In this document: in pieces, positions 1 through 8,437 of the stretch | Numbering within the stretch: the first letter of the stretch is position 1 | Layout of the letters: each line of letters opens with the position of its first letter | Source of the DNA: Siphonobacter sp. SORGH_AS_0500 | Lineage (GTDB): Bacteria > Bacteroidota > Bacteroidia > Cytophagales > Spirosomataceae | Reading direction: 5' to 3' | Assembly: GCF_002838835.1 (NCBI RefSeq) | Contig: NZ_NHPP01000009.1 | Location: 186,001 to 250,000, forward strand | Length of the DNA: 64,000 bases | Made by a program: the position numbers and the translations under genes | Notes under the pieces: generated by a model | Databases searched by the model: none | The model's input: only the letters and a program-made list of their open reading frames with translations | What the model was told of the DNA's origin: nothing

Positions 1-630
1 GAAAATCGCAAACGAGCGATCCTTGAATAATACAAAGGCATCCGTACCCAGAATCTGAGAGAATTGGGCCGGCCCCGCCGCCTTGGGAGGCGTGTCCGGT
101 AAAAAGAATGAGAAAATTCCCAGCAGTAGCGAAGTAAGCATAGCAAACTGGAAAATCGTTACCTGATCCCCTACGCCGAGAGAACCAATGATATTAACCA
201 CTACAATCCAGGCTATCGTCCCCGCTACCCGGATGTTAGGAAATTCTTTTTCAGGACTCGCCATCTGATTCATGGCAATGGTAGTAGCCAGAGCCAGCGT
301 AGGTGTAAAGGTTAAACAGTACGCCAGAATCAACCAGAAAAACGTATCGGGATTATCGGCCTGAGTTAAAAAATACAAAACACCTGCCCCCAGCAAATTC
401 AGCACACCCATCACTTTCTGAGCCGAGAAATAACGGTCGGCAATCATCCCCACGAAAAAAGGAGCAATAAGCATGGCAATGGAAAAAGTCGAGAAGGCGG
501 CCCCCTGCTGCTCACCCGTCGCTCCGAGCGTCGTACCCAGGTACTTGGTTACCTGACCATACCAGGCCCCCCAGGTGAAAAACTGGAGAAACATCATGAT
601 CATTAATTGAATCCGTACGGAAGACTTCAT
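1..630 (-). CDS. NupG-like nucleoside permease (MFS), 5' part only
   Basis: This is the N-terminal 210 codons of a major facilitator transporter that runs off the left edge. The start is the ATG at 628-630 and the reading frame is open to base 1. The protein opens with a first membrane helix containing FLQFFTWGAWYG, closely like E. coli NupG (FLQFCLWGSW), and continues through about six hydrophobic segments with a short loop (ADRYFSAQK) between helices 2 and 3. The break near GTDAFVLFKDR also matches the central loop of NupG. The family imports nucleosides with protons across the inner membrane. The assignment to nucleosides rests on family resemblance only; the C-terminal half, which would complete the substrate pocket, is outside the window. 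Confidence 0.8.
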   Translation of the reverse strand, partial: MKSSVRIQLMIMMFLQFFTWGAWYGQVTKYLGTTLGATGEQQGAAFSTFSIAMLIAPFFVGMIADRYFSAQKVMGVLNLLGAGVLYFLTQADNPDTFFWLILAYCLTFTPTLALATTIAMNQMASPEKEFPNIRVAGTIAWIVVVNIIGSLGVGDQVTIFQFAMLTSLLLGIFSFFLPDTPPKAAGPAQFSQILGTDAFVLFKDRSFAIF

Positions 631-821
631 TTTTGAAATGTTTAATTTAGAGTATAAGCGAAGAGGAAAATCATAATGTTATGCGACGTGGAGAGGCCAT
701 TTTTTGCAATCTAACTGCGAGTTTAGCAGTTTTTAGGGAAACTATTCGACTCCGTAGACGAGTTTGAGCATCAAATCGGCAAAAGTTCTTCTTTACTTCA
801 TCGAAAGGCCGTTCCCACTTC

Positions 822-854
822 TTTCGAGTTGTGTAGAATTCAATTGTATCTTTG
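822..854 (+). promoter_or_regulatory. Candidate Bacteroidota promoter for the membrane glycosyltransferase
   Basis: TATCTTTG at 847-854 is an exact match to the -7 consensus TAnnTTTG. TTTC at 822-825 stands 21 bases upstream and is one mismatch from the -33 TTTG. A start site about seven bases downstream would leave a leader of some 15-20 bases before the ATG at 879. No experimental support. Confidence 0.4.
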
Positions 855-878
855 GGCAGATCGAAAGCTGGTTCATGA

Positions 879-2707
879 ATGAAAAATAAAGCCACTACAC
901 CTTCTTCCCCCCACCCCACCCCTGCGGCTACCCCAGGGGTTTCTTCGGAAAAGCTATTACTCTTTATCTATGCTTTTTTACTGATTGGCATTGGCTGGTT
1001 TGTCTTTCAGTACATTTTTGACAAGAAAATCTCCCTTACCGGAGATGCCACGGATTATTATATCCTCGGGAAAGCCATCGCTCAGGGGGACGGCTACGTG
1101 GGTATTACCGGGCCAGAGAAAGTACCAGCGAATCACTTCCCGCCGGGTTATCCCTTCGTAATTGCCATGATTATGAAGTTTTTCTCGACCAAAACCACTA
1201 CCATTCAGGGATTCAACGGCGTTTTTCTCATCGCCTCTATTCTTTTAATGTTCGACTTATTCCGCCGCATGAGTCGCAACATTCACCTGGCTTTTGTTAG
1301 TGCTTTACTGGTACTGCTGAATTTCCATATTCTTCAATACTCCACCATGATGATGAGCGAGCTGACGTACTTCTTTATCTCGCTGCTCTCCATCTGGCTT
1401 TTTGTACGAGCTGATTTAAGTCGCCCCGCCTGGAAAGATCCTTACTTCTGGGGTTTTATGATTGGTGTCGTTTGTTCGTATTACGTCCGGCAAACGGGTC
1501 TGATGATATTGGCGGGCGTAGGGCTTTACCTGCTGTTTCGTAAGAAATGGCTGCACATTGGGTTAATGGCCATAGTCTTTTTTCTGGGAATTCTGCCCTG
1601 GCAAATTCGGGCTTCCAAACTCGGCGGTGATAGTCACCTTCGCGATATGCAGATGATTAATCCGTTGCGGCCTGAAGAAGGCACCGTGCAGGGTTTTAGC
1701 GGCTGGGTCGAGCGATTTTATCATAATACCGAGCGTTACCTGACCCGAGAAATTCCCACGGCCACGCTAAGCACCAACGTAGAAGATTATTCAGTACCCG
1801 TGTCTTCAGAAGAATGGATCGGCAGTTTGGTACTGCTGGCTATTATGGCTTTGGGCTGGTACCATCTCAAGCAGTATCGGCTATTAATTGCCGGATACGG
1901 ACTGGCAACTTTTGCCCTACTACTCATCTACCTGAAGTCTGGACGGGGAATCGACTCATGATTCACATCGTGCCCTTCTTTGTTTTTTGTGGCATTTATG
2001 GACTGTATTACCTTATCATTTTAGCTCTTGCGAAAGTAAAGGTTACGAATCGTGTAGTTACTCAAACGCTGGTGCCGCTCCTGTTTTTATTACTTGTTCC
2101 GAGTTTCGTAGGGCAAACGGCTACCGAAACGCGGGAAGGCTCGGGACTTAAGTATTTACGACAATTTGCCCGGGTTCCCAATTACGATCCGGCACACGAG
2201 AACTATTTTCAAGCAGCAGCCTGGATTCGGGAATACGCTCCAAAAAACTCCATGGTTATCTGCCGAAAGCCAAGTCTATTCATTGTTTTTTCGGATAGCT
2301 ACGTTACCAATTACCCATTTACCGAAAACCAAAAGGATTTTCACGATTACTTAATCAAGCGAAAAGCTGATTTTGTCGTCATTGATGCCCTAGGTTATTC
2401 CTCGACACCTCGTTACCTGGTACCCTATGTACAGGCCAATCCCGATCAATTTGAGATTGTGGTTCAATTGCAAAATCCCGATACTTTCCTGTGCCGTTTT
2501 CATCCTGAATTCGGCTGGCATGGTGCCTACAATGCCAAAGGTATGCCGGCTGGTAAGGGAGAATACCGCTTTGGCGATGGACGCAAACTGGTAGGCACGT
2601 TTACGGATGGCAGAATGATTAGTCTGACAGGAGAAGGAGAATTCTTCGATGCCAAGGGCAATAAACTGGGAGCCGCCCGCTTTGAAAACGGTCAGCAAAA
2701 GAATTGA
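879..2707 (+). CDS. PMT/GT39-like membrane glycosyltransferase with MORN-like C-terminus (one frameshift)
   Basis: Reconstructed as one protein of about 609 residues. The first frame (879-1961) stops just after YLKSGRGIDS; the second frame carries on as GNRLMIHIVPFFVF. Adding one base in the run at 1945-1950 joins them as SGRGNRLMIH. An N-terminal helix is followed by the acidic loop TGDATDYYILGKAIAQGDGY and FPPGYPF, which is the arrangement of GT-C (PMT/GT39 type) enzymes, where an Asp in the first periplasmic loop binds the lipid-phosphate sugar donor. About nine to ten membrane helices follow. The last ~65 residues contain GKGEYRFGDGRKLVGTF and GEGEFFDAKGNKLG, MORN-like repeats that are unusual on such an enzyme. 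Substrate and acceptor cannot be inferred. The gene stands alone. Confidence 0.7.
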
Positions 2708-2775
2708 TGAGGTTCTTTTGTCGCCTCTATTAACAATTTAAAGGCAATAAAGCCACCTTTTCTCCGCCCTGGTTG

Positions 2776-2920
2776 GTGAAGACACCAGTCAGGACGGGAG
2801 TCCGTGGGTAACTCCCTAACTTGCTTGCAGGAGAAACCAGATGCGATAAAGTCGCGTCTCTACTTTGAAAACAAAAAGGACGCTTGCCAGGGTAAGCGTC
2901 CTTTTTTTACGGAAAATCTT
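2776..2920. repeat. Tandem repeat copy A (rpmH downstream unit)
   Basis: About 145 bases that recur with only scattered differences at 2967-3112, a period of about 191 bases. The unit begins with GTGAAGACACCAG, includes TCCCTAACTTGCTTGCAGG and GTCGCGTCTCTACTTTG, and ends with a GGACGCTT hairpin and ACGGAAAATCTT. It contains a complete hairpin-plus-T-run terminator (2873-2908). Non-coding: the short ORF inside it is repeated along with the unit. Confidence 0.85.
2873..2908. terminator. Terminator hairpin inside repeat copy A
   Basis: Stem AAAAAGGACGCTT / AAGCGTCCTTTTT (13 bp) with an 8-base loop, followed by further T residues. It duplicates the rpmH terminator at 3064-3098, so any read-through from rpmH meets a second terminator. 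Confidence 0.75.
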
Positions 2921-2927
2921 CTACCAT

Positions 2928-2947
2928 GGTTGGTGTCCTCACCAACC
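2928..2947. repeat. Short palindrome of a dispersed repeat
   Basis: GGTTGGTG-TCCT-CACCAACC, an 8-bp inverted repeat with a 4-base loop. The same 20 bases occur at 23151-23170, in both places followed within about 30 bases by GAAGACACCAGCCAGGGCGGGA. Confidence 0.75.
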
Positions 2948-2966
2948 ACTGTGCTTATTAATGGCT

Positions 2967-3112
2967 GTGAAGACACCAGCCAGGGCGGGAGGCCATGGGT
3001 AACTCCCTAACTTGCTTGCAGGAGAAACCAGACGTGATGAAGTCGCGTCTCTACTTTGAAAACAAAAAGGACGCTTACCCTGGGCAAGCGTCCTTTTTGT
3101 ACGGAAAATCTT
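2967..3112. repeat. Tandem repeat copy B (adjacent to rpmH)
   Basis: Second copy of the unit at 2776-2920. It abuts the rpmH stop codon (3119) and supplies the rpmH terminator. It begins with GTGAAGACACCAGCCAGGGCGGGA, which also occurs in the island at 23190-23216, so the 5' part of the unit belongs to a family dispersed in the genome. Confidence 0.85.
3064..3098 (-). terminator. rpmH terminator
   Basis: 13-bp stem AAAAAGGACGCTT / AAGCGTCCTTTTT around a 9-base loop; on the minus strand it lies 21 bases beyond the rpmH stop codon and ends in a T run. It is symmetric enough to work in both directions. Confidence 0.8.
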
Positions 3113-3118
3113 TATTGA

Positions 3119-3277
3119 CTATTGTTTGTGACGTTTTTCGTCAGAAACGGTCAATTTCCAGCGACCACGGGCACGGCGAGCTGCCAATACACGACGACCA
3201 TTAGGAGTGCTCATCCGCTCGCGGAAGCCGTGCTTGTTGCGACGCTTGCGATTTGATGGTTGGAAAGTTCTTTTCAT
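3119..3277 (-). CDS. rpmH: 50S ribosomal protein L34
   Basis: Encodes 52 residues beginning [19 protein letters not shown] and containing the family motif [18 protein letters not shown], ending in a lysine/histidine-rich tail. L34 is a small basic protein of the large ribosomal subunit that binds 23S rRNA. The length is slightly above the usual 44-46 residues because of a C-terminal extension ([10 protein letters not shown]), common in Bacteroidota. The gene is monocistronic here: dnaA and rnpA, its frequent neighbours in other bacteria, are absent. The downstream DNA has been tandemly duplicated. Confidence 0.97.
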   Translation of the reverse strand: MKRTFQPSNRKRRNKHGFRERMSTPNGRRVLAARRARGRWKLTVSDEKRHKQ

Positions 3278-3368
3278 TGCCTTATTTATTTATTTGGTTA
3301 CCTGTTATCCGTCCGAGCCGTTGTTACGAAACAGACAACGGATAACTCATTTTTTCAGAATCGAGCGG

Positions 3369-3399
3369 CAAAATTAGCCAGAATTTTCTGTTTCCCAAG
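3369..3399 (-). promoter_or_regulatory. Candidate rpmH promoter
   Basis: On the minus strand CTTG (3396-3399) - 19 bases - TAATTTTG (3369-3376), matching -33 TTTG in three of four positions and -7 TAnnTTTG exactly. It would give a leader of about 85 bases before the rpmH ATG. The rest of 3278-3673 is A+T-rich and holds no gene I can support. Confidence 0.5.
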
Positions 3400-3673
3400 A
3401 CGTATGCTTGAAAAAAATGGATTTTTTCTCACTAAATGTCGTTATTCATTCGGAAAAGTCTACTAGAACTTTCATTTTATATAAAATAAATTGACGTAAC
3501 CGGAGTTTGGGGATGTAAAAGGCTTAGTCTGAAGTGAAAGTATTTAATAAGAATTATATAATTTCATCGAACAGGGAAGCCTTTCTGTCCTAGGGAAATG
3601 ATAGATATGGTAAACTTTTCGTAGATTCAAAGCAAAATTGACAAAGAACCGCTCTTAAGGTTACTTCATCATT

Positions 3674-4132
3674 ATGATTTCTAAAAAAGCCAAATATGCT
3701 CTTAAAGCCCTGAAAGTGTTGGGTCAGGAGTACGGAAACCAAAAGCCCGTTTTGATTTCCTACATTGCCGAACAGGAAAAAATTCCCAAGAAATTTCTGG
3801 AGGCAATCCTGCTGGACCTACGCAATCATGGCATACTCCAAAGTCAAAAAGGCAAAGGAGGAGGATACATGCTTCGAATTCCACCCGAGGAAGTAAGTTT
3901 TGCAAAGGTCTTACGCATCATTGACGGACCTATTTCGCCTACCCTATGCGTATCGCTGTATTTCTACGGGAAATGCGATGATTGTGCCGATGAGCACACC
4001 TGTACGCTGCGAAATGTCATGCGAAACTGGCGGGATGCCAACCTTCACGTATTAGAGCAAAACACGGTAGCTGATTTACTCGAAAACAAGGTAGCATTGG
4101 AATCCACTGAAAACACTACCAATCTTTCTTAA
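3674..4132 (+). CDS. Rrf2-family transcriptional regulator (probable Fe-S type)
   Basis: 152 residues. The N-terminal ~80 residues are the Rrf2 winged helix: KAKYALKALKVLG, then IPKKFLEAILLDLRNHGIL (recognition helix) and SQKGKGGGYML (wing). Four cysteines follow, C92, C101, C104 and C110 (CVSLYFYGKCDDCADEHTC), which could hold an iron-sulphur cluster as in IscR or NsrR. Regulators of this type sense iron-sulphur status, nitric oxide or redox stress. No iscS/suf gene is adjacent, so the target is unknown. It converges on the kinase gene, sharing a bidirectional terminator. The extra cysteine spacing differs from IscR, so the ligand set is a guess. Confidence 0.9.
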   Translation: MISKKAKYALKALKVLGQEYGNQKPVLISYIAEQEKIPKKFLEAILLDLRNHGILQSQKGKGGGYMLRIPPEEVSFAKVLRIIDGPISPTLCVSLYFYGKCDDCADEHTCTLRNVMRNWRDANLHVLEQNTVADLLENKVALESTENTTNLS

Positions 4133-4134
4133 TG

Positions 4135-4171
4135 AAAAGGCTGTTGAAGAAATGTTCAACAGCCTTTTTTT
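4135..4171. terminator. Bidirectional terminator between Rrf2 gene and kinase
   Basis: 14-bp perfect stem AAAAGGCTGTTGAA / TTCAACAGCCTTTT with a 6-base loop and T/A runs on both sides, set between two convergent genes. Confidence 0.9.
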
Positions 4172-5017
4172 ATGATTTCCCCTGATGATAAAGCGTCAAT
4201 CCGGCAATGGGTGTTTCCATGATTACACCGATGGTAATATTCTTTTCCCGGGCGACTCTTCGAATAATATCCGAGTAATAAAACGCTACTGAGCCCGTCA
4301 GACTAACCCGGTAGTTTGAATAGTCTGGATATTTTTGAACGTACTTTTCAAAGAATAAACCAAAGGCATTCGCTGCAATCTGATAGGCTGCGGCGTCAGT
4401 TCTGTTATCAAAGAGAAACTTGGAAAATCCGGCAAAATAGCGATTGGGAAAGGGCTTTTGATACGCATTTTCCAGCACTACGTCCCGGTTTAGGTTTGGG
4501 TAACGCTTTTCAAATTTTTCGTGTAAGGCTTGGGGTAACTCTTTGTGGAGATAGGTCTGTACGAGCGTTTTCCCCAGATAACCGCCGCTACCTTCGTCCC
4601 CCAGCCAGAAGCCCAGGGTATCTACTTTATGGGTGATTTCACCGTTTTCAATCTGACAGGTGTTAGAGCCCGTTCCTAAAATGCAGGCAATGCCCTTTTC
4701 CCGCCCACACAAGGCCCGGGCCGCTCCCAGCATATCGGAATGGGCTTCGATGTGTTCAGCTTCCGGGAAAACGTCCTTTAATCCATCCATGATTACCTGA
4801 GCCTTCTCGGCTCCCGTAACCCCTGCTCCATAGAAAAAATAGCCGTTACCAGCTCTTTTACTTTAGGCTTCAAACTCAGCTTTAATTCATGAGCGATTTG
4901 CTCGGAACTTTGGTAAAAAGGATTAAATCCAACCGTACGGGCTTGTCCCACACTTCCGTCATCGGCCAGCATCCGCCAGTCGGTTTTTGTAGAACCACTA
5001 TCAGCAATGAGTTGCAT
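4170..5017 (-). CDS. N-acetylglucosamine kinase-like BadF/BadG ATPase (one frameshift)
   Basis: Reconstructed length about 282 residues, normal for the family. The N-terminal piece (4793-5017) starts MQLIADSGSTKTDWRML, the phosphate-1 loop of the ASKHA ATPase fold. The C-terminal piece (4170-4790) has ACILGTGSNTC, the phosphate-2 loop, and GDEGSGGYLGKTL. A single missing base in the A run at 4834-4839 (T run on the coding strand) separates them; restoring it gives TAIFFYGAGVTG. The enzyme is expected to phosphorylate N-acetylglucosamine or a similar amino sugar in the cytoplasm, using ATP, for cell-wall recycling. It follows the VWA gene by 18 bases and may be cotranscribed with the MoxR operon. 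Confidence 0.82.
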
Positions 5018-5035
5018 GTCTTTTGTCTTTCGTAA

Positions 5036-6214
5036 TTATCCCTTCAGAGCAATGTCCTGATCGCCCGCCCACTGCTTTAAATCCTGTTTGTTAATAGCGG
5101 CAGCCATCACTTCAGGAAAAAGATCGGGAGTGCAGGCGAAAACCGGAACGCCCAAATCTCCTAAAAACTTCGCGTTTCTCGCATCATAATACGGAGCTCC
5201 TTCATCGTTCAAAGCCAGCAAACAGATTAATTGTACGCCAGAAGCCACAATTTCTTGCATGCGTTGCCGCATTTGCTGCTGATTTCCGCCTTCGTATAAA
5301 TCAGTAATCAATACCAGAATCGTATCGTTAGGCTTTTGAATAACCGTCTGGCAATACCCCAGAGCCCGGTCAATATCTGTTCCACCTCCCAATTGAACTC
5401 CGAAGAGCAAATCTACCGGATCATTTAAATCTTCGGTCAAATCCACAACCTCGGTATCAAAAACGACCATGCGGGTTTTTATCGAAGGAATGGAGGCCAT
5501 AACCGAGCCAAAAATGCCCGAATACACCACCGAACTTCCCATCGAGCCCGATTGATCCAGACACAAAACGACGTCTTTTAAACTGCGGCGGGTTTTGCGT
5601 CCAAAACCAATGAGATCTTCGGGAATAATGGTTTTATAGTCTGCCTGATAATGACGGAGGTTCTTACGAATCGTCGAAGGCCAGTCCATTTCATTGAGCC
5701 GGGGGCGACGGTTCCGAACACCTCGATTTAAAGCTCCGGTAATAGCCTGAATCGTATTTTGTGAAAGCTTTTCCAGCAATTCATCCACCACTTTCTGGAC
5801 TACCCGGCGAGCTGTGTCTTTGGTTTTGGAAGGAATGAGTTTTCCCAGCTCCATTAATGTAGCTACCAGATGTACATCGGGCGTGGCCTGCTCCAGAATT
5901 TCAGGTTCGAAAAGTAGCTTTTTTTGCAGTTCCGGCTTTTGCAAAGCATCCTGCTGCATGACTTGTACGACCGAAGTAGGAAAATACTGGCGAATATCTC
6001 CCAGCCAACGGGCTACATTAGGCTGCGAAGCCCCCGAGCCCCCTTTCTGGTTAGGTCCGTATTCAAACTTGCCTCGTTGTTCAAAATCATACAGAGCTGA
6101 TAAAGCTTCATCAATCTGCTTTTCCTGGTCGTTTAGACTCACGCCCGTTCCGTCCGCGTTCTGGCCTCCGAGTAAGAGTCGCCAGCGTTTAAGCGTTTCT
6201 TCTTGCTTTTCCAT
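5036..6214 (-). CDS. VWA domain protein of the MoxR/YehL-type cluster
   Basis: 392 residues, no signal peptide, so cytoplasmic. The first ~200 residues are helical, with a Gly-rich patch (GPNQKGGSGAS) near residue 55. The von Willebrand A domain starts near 212 and carries the metal-site motif D220-Q-S-G-S224 (LCLDQSGSMGSS), followed by the conserved Thr in GGGTDIDRAL and the Asp in LITDLYEGG, so the MIDAS looks intact. Family members such as E. coli YehP and CoxE act as partners of MoxR AAA+ ATPases, binding the target that the ATPase remodels. The DUF5682 stop lies 3 bases upstream of its start, and the MoxR gene is two genes upstream in the same operon. Confidence 0.85.
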   Translation of the reverse strand: MEKQEETLKRWRLLLGGQNADGTGVSLNDQEKQIDEALSALYDFEQRGKFEYGPNQKGGSGASQPNVARWLGDIRQYFPTSVVQVMQQDALQKPELQKKLLFEPEILEQATPDVHLVATLMELGKLIPSKTKDTARRVVQKVVDELLEKLSQNTIQAITGALNRGVRNRRPRLNEMDWPSTIRKNLRHYQADYKTIIPEDLIGFGRKTRRSLKDVVLCLDQSGSMGSSVVYSGIFGSVMASIPSIKTRMVVFDTEVVDLTEDLNDPVDLLFGVQLGGGTDIDRALGYCQTVIQKPNDTILVLITDLYEGGNQQQMRQRMQEIVASGVQLICLLALNDEGAPYYDARNAKFLGDLGVPVFACTPDLFPEVMAAAINKQDLKQWAGDQDIALKG

Positions 6215-6217
6215 TGC

Positions 6218-8437
6218 TTACATCAATCCTAAAAGTGCCGCCATAGTGGGTAGACTCGCCTCGGCTCGTTCAAAGTCAAAATCATCCGTCGTCAGGCTTA
6301 CCGTCCGAGTGGGTAATGCGGGTAAGCTCTTGGCTTTCTCCCCCAGCTTTCGGCGTTCAGCAACTTCAAATTCGGCAAAGGTTCGCCGTAAGACGGGCAG
6401 TTGCTCGATGAATACCTCGTTATCTAAGTCGGCTACCCAGGTATAAAGTAGCTTCCAGAGAATAGGATCATAAAGTAAGATGAGTCCACTCCCTTTTAAG
6501 AAACCTTCCAGCCAGGCCGCCGAATAAGCGGGTTCATACCCTTTGGACAAAGCCTGTTCAAAGAGCTGAGCCATGGTTTCTTCCGAGAGCAGGCGGCGAT
6601 CAAATAGTAAACGGCTACTACCGCCTTTTAACAGCGGCGGAATCTGTTCTTTATCGGCTAATACTTTCAGCGTATTTTGCCATTCCAATAGAAGCGGCTC
6701 GATCTCTAAGAGCATCACTGATTCATCCACCTGACGAATCAGCGTAAACATTTTTCGGGCATTGTCATCATCCAGTCCATAACAGGCCGTAGGCAAGCCG
6801 ATACAGATGCGGGTTAACAAACTTTCAACGACCTGCATTAAGGCCGAGAAGTCCGTTTTACGAACGTTTCCATAGCGACTTACGGTTACCAGCGGCGTTA
6901 AGGCCGTCATCAGCTCCTGCATATCGGCTGAAACCGTAGCCAAATCGCTGATACGGGTAATTAATCCGTCTAATACTCCGAATAACTCGGCGGGGATGGC
7001 CGCTTCGAGTTTGGCAGCTAATTCGGTAATGGAGGTGCTTTTTTTGCTTTGATCGAGCAACAACTGCGTAGCTGCGTCTTCAATCCGATTACCCCAAATG
7101 GCTTTTTCAATCAATTCGAGAATCGACTCGGGTCGCCAGCTCAGTTGCCAGCCTTCCTTGAAAGTTCCCTTGCTGGAAGTTCGAACCAAATCTGCCCAGG
7201 TAATGTCTAATACCCGCAAACGGTGCAGGAAAATACTCCGACTCAGATCCAGTTCTTTGCGAAGGTCCAACTCCAGGTATTTGCGATCCTCCCGAATTTC
7301 GAGCCGAAGCTTCTTTGCTTTTGTTTCAAAATCGGTTTGAATTGGCAGTTTTGGTAACTCCTGAGGCACGCTTCCCATGCGGTGAGCCATAATAAGCTCA
7401 TCCTGCACGAGTCGCATTAGGATGCCTTCACCCATGCACATGACCGACTGGGTGGCTTCATTTAATTCACGAAGTCCTGCTCTGGGTAAGTTGCGAAGAA
7501 TGGCCAGTGACTCCGCCAGTCGGTACGCTTCGATGACGTGAGCCGTAGAAACGTCTACTTTTTGCTTTCGAAGTAAATGGGCCACTTTTGTTAACCACCA
7601 CTCGCCAAAATCATCTGGGTTTTTCCAGCGGTGTTCATACCATCCCGGCGAGTGAATGCCTGCTCCGTAGCCGCTCCACCAGCTCATACGGGAATTGGTC
7701 CAGGGAATCCAGGTCAGGCGAACTTTGGTTTTAGCCAAACCTTTGATCTTCTGAGCATCTTCTTTTTTCGTCGTCTTCAGATCACCCAAAGCTGGTACGT
7801 GCCAGGCTCCGCAAATGACGGCGATGTTTTCAAAGCCTTCTTTCTGAGCTTCGCGAAGCGACTGTCGCATAAATGCTTCCCGAACTTCATCGTTCGTTCG
7901 TTCGATGCCCTCTTCAGCTTCACGGCTGGCCTGCATCGTTAACTCAACTGCCTGAAAATACGCTTCGCTCTCGCCCTGGCTCGTGTCCTGCTCAAAGCGT
8001 TCTTCCCACCAGTCGTGGTAATTATCATAGCCCGCAAGCCGGGCCAGCTCTTCCAATGGAAAAACCCGCCGCTGAGGCTGCTCGGCATTTTCAAGTTTAT
8101 CGAGCTTTTCAACCGCTTTGGTAGCCAGCGAGTGCACCAAAGGCATATCCGTCATGCGAACCGGAATGGACTGCTCCTGAGCATAGCGAACCGCTATCCA
8201 TTCGGGTGAGAATTCGGCAAAGGGATAAAAAACGGCTTTCTGCGGATCGTCCGCATCGTAAGCCAGGATGGCCACGGGAGGCGTTAGCTCCTTATGAGCC
8301 ATCCAGTGTAAAAGTTCGGTCAGTTCCGGCGGACCTTCCACCAGAATCAGATCGGGCTGCACTTCGGCCAGCCGCTGCTGCACCTGCCGGGCCGAACCCA
8401 CCCCGTGGTGGCGAATGCCAAGCAAATGAATCCTCAT
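6218..8437 (-). CDS. DUF5682 family protein (YehM-like)
   Basis: 739 residues, cytoplasmic by sequence. The N-terminus has IRHHGVGSAR (residues 8-17) and LVEGPPELTEL; further on is ICGAWHVPAL. His-Gly, Glu-Gly-Pro and Gly-X-X-His motifs in this order are reminiscent of the EreA/TraB/Tiki hydrolase-like fold, but that is my inference and no activity is established. The C-terminal half is predominantly helical and Leu-rich. The start codon overlaps the MoxR stop (ATGA, 8434-8437), which implies translational coupling. Its presence between a MoxR ATPase and a VWA protein is the arrangement seen in the E. coli yehL-yehM-yehP cluster. Confidence 0.85.
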   Translation of the reverse strand: MRIHLLGIRHHGVGSARQVQQRLAEVQPDLILVEGPPELTELLHWMAHKELTPPVAILAYDADDPQKAVFYPFAEFSPEWIAVRYAQEQSIPVRMTDMPLVHSLATKAVEKLDKLENAEQPQRRVFPLEELARLAGYDNYHDWWEERFEQDTSQGESEAYFQAVELTMQASREAEEGIERTNDEVREAFMRQSLREAQKEGFENIAVICGAWHVPALGDLKTTKKEDAQKIKGLAKTKVRLTWIPWTNSRMSWWSGYGAGIHSPGWYEHRWKNPDDFGEWWLTKVAHLLRKQKVDVSTAHVIEAYRLAESLAILRNLPRAGLRELNEATQSVMCMGEGILMRLVQDELIMAHRMGSVPQELPKLPIQTDFETKAKKLRLEIREDRKYLELDLRKELDLSRSIFLHRLRVLDITWADLVRTSSKGTFKEGWQLSWRPESILELIEKAIWGNRIEDAATQLLLDQSKKSTSITELAAKLEAAIPAELFGVLDGLITRISDLATVSADMQELMTALTPLVTVSRYGNVRKTDFSALMQVVESLLTRICIGLPTACYGLDDDNARKMFTLIRQVDESVMLLEIEPLLLEWQNTLKVLADKEQIPPLLKGGSSRLLFDRRLLSEETMAQLFEQALSKGYEPAYSAAWLEGFLKGSGLILLYDPILWKLLYTWVADLDNEVFIEQLPVLRRTFAEFEVAERRKLGEKAKSLPALPTRTVSLTTDDFDFERAEASLPTMAALLGLM

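Noticed and set aside
671..919. 82-codon ORF on the minus strand
   Set aside because: It overlaps the promoter and start of the glycosyltransferase gene on the other strand and has no recognisable motif.
2804..3204. Two similar ORFs of 68-69 codons (both starting MGNSLTCLQEKPD)
   Set aside because: They are the translation of the two non-coding repeat copies and contain the terminator hairpins; no ribosomal context or family.
3260..3466. 68-codon ORF opposite rpmH and its leader
   Set aside because: It overlaps rpmH and its promoter, on the opposite strand; rpmH is certain.
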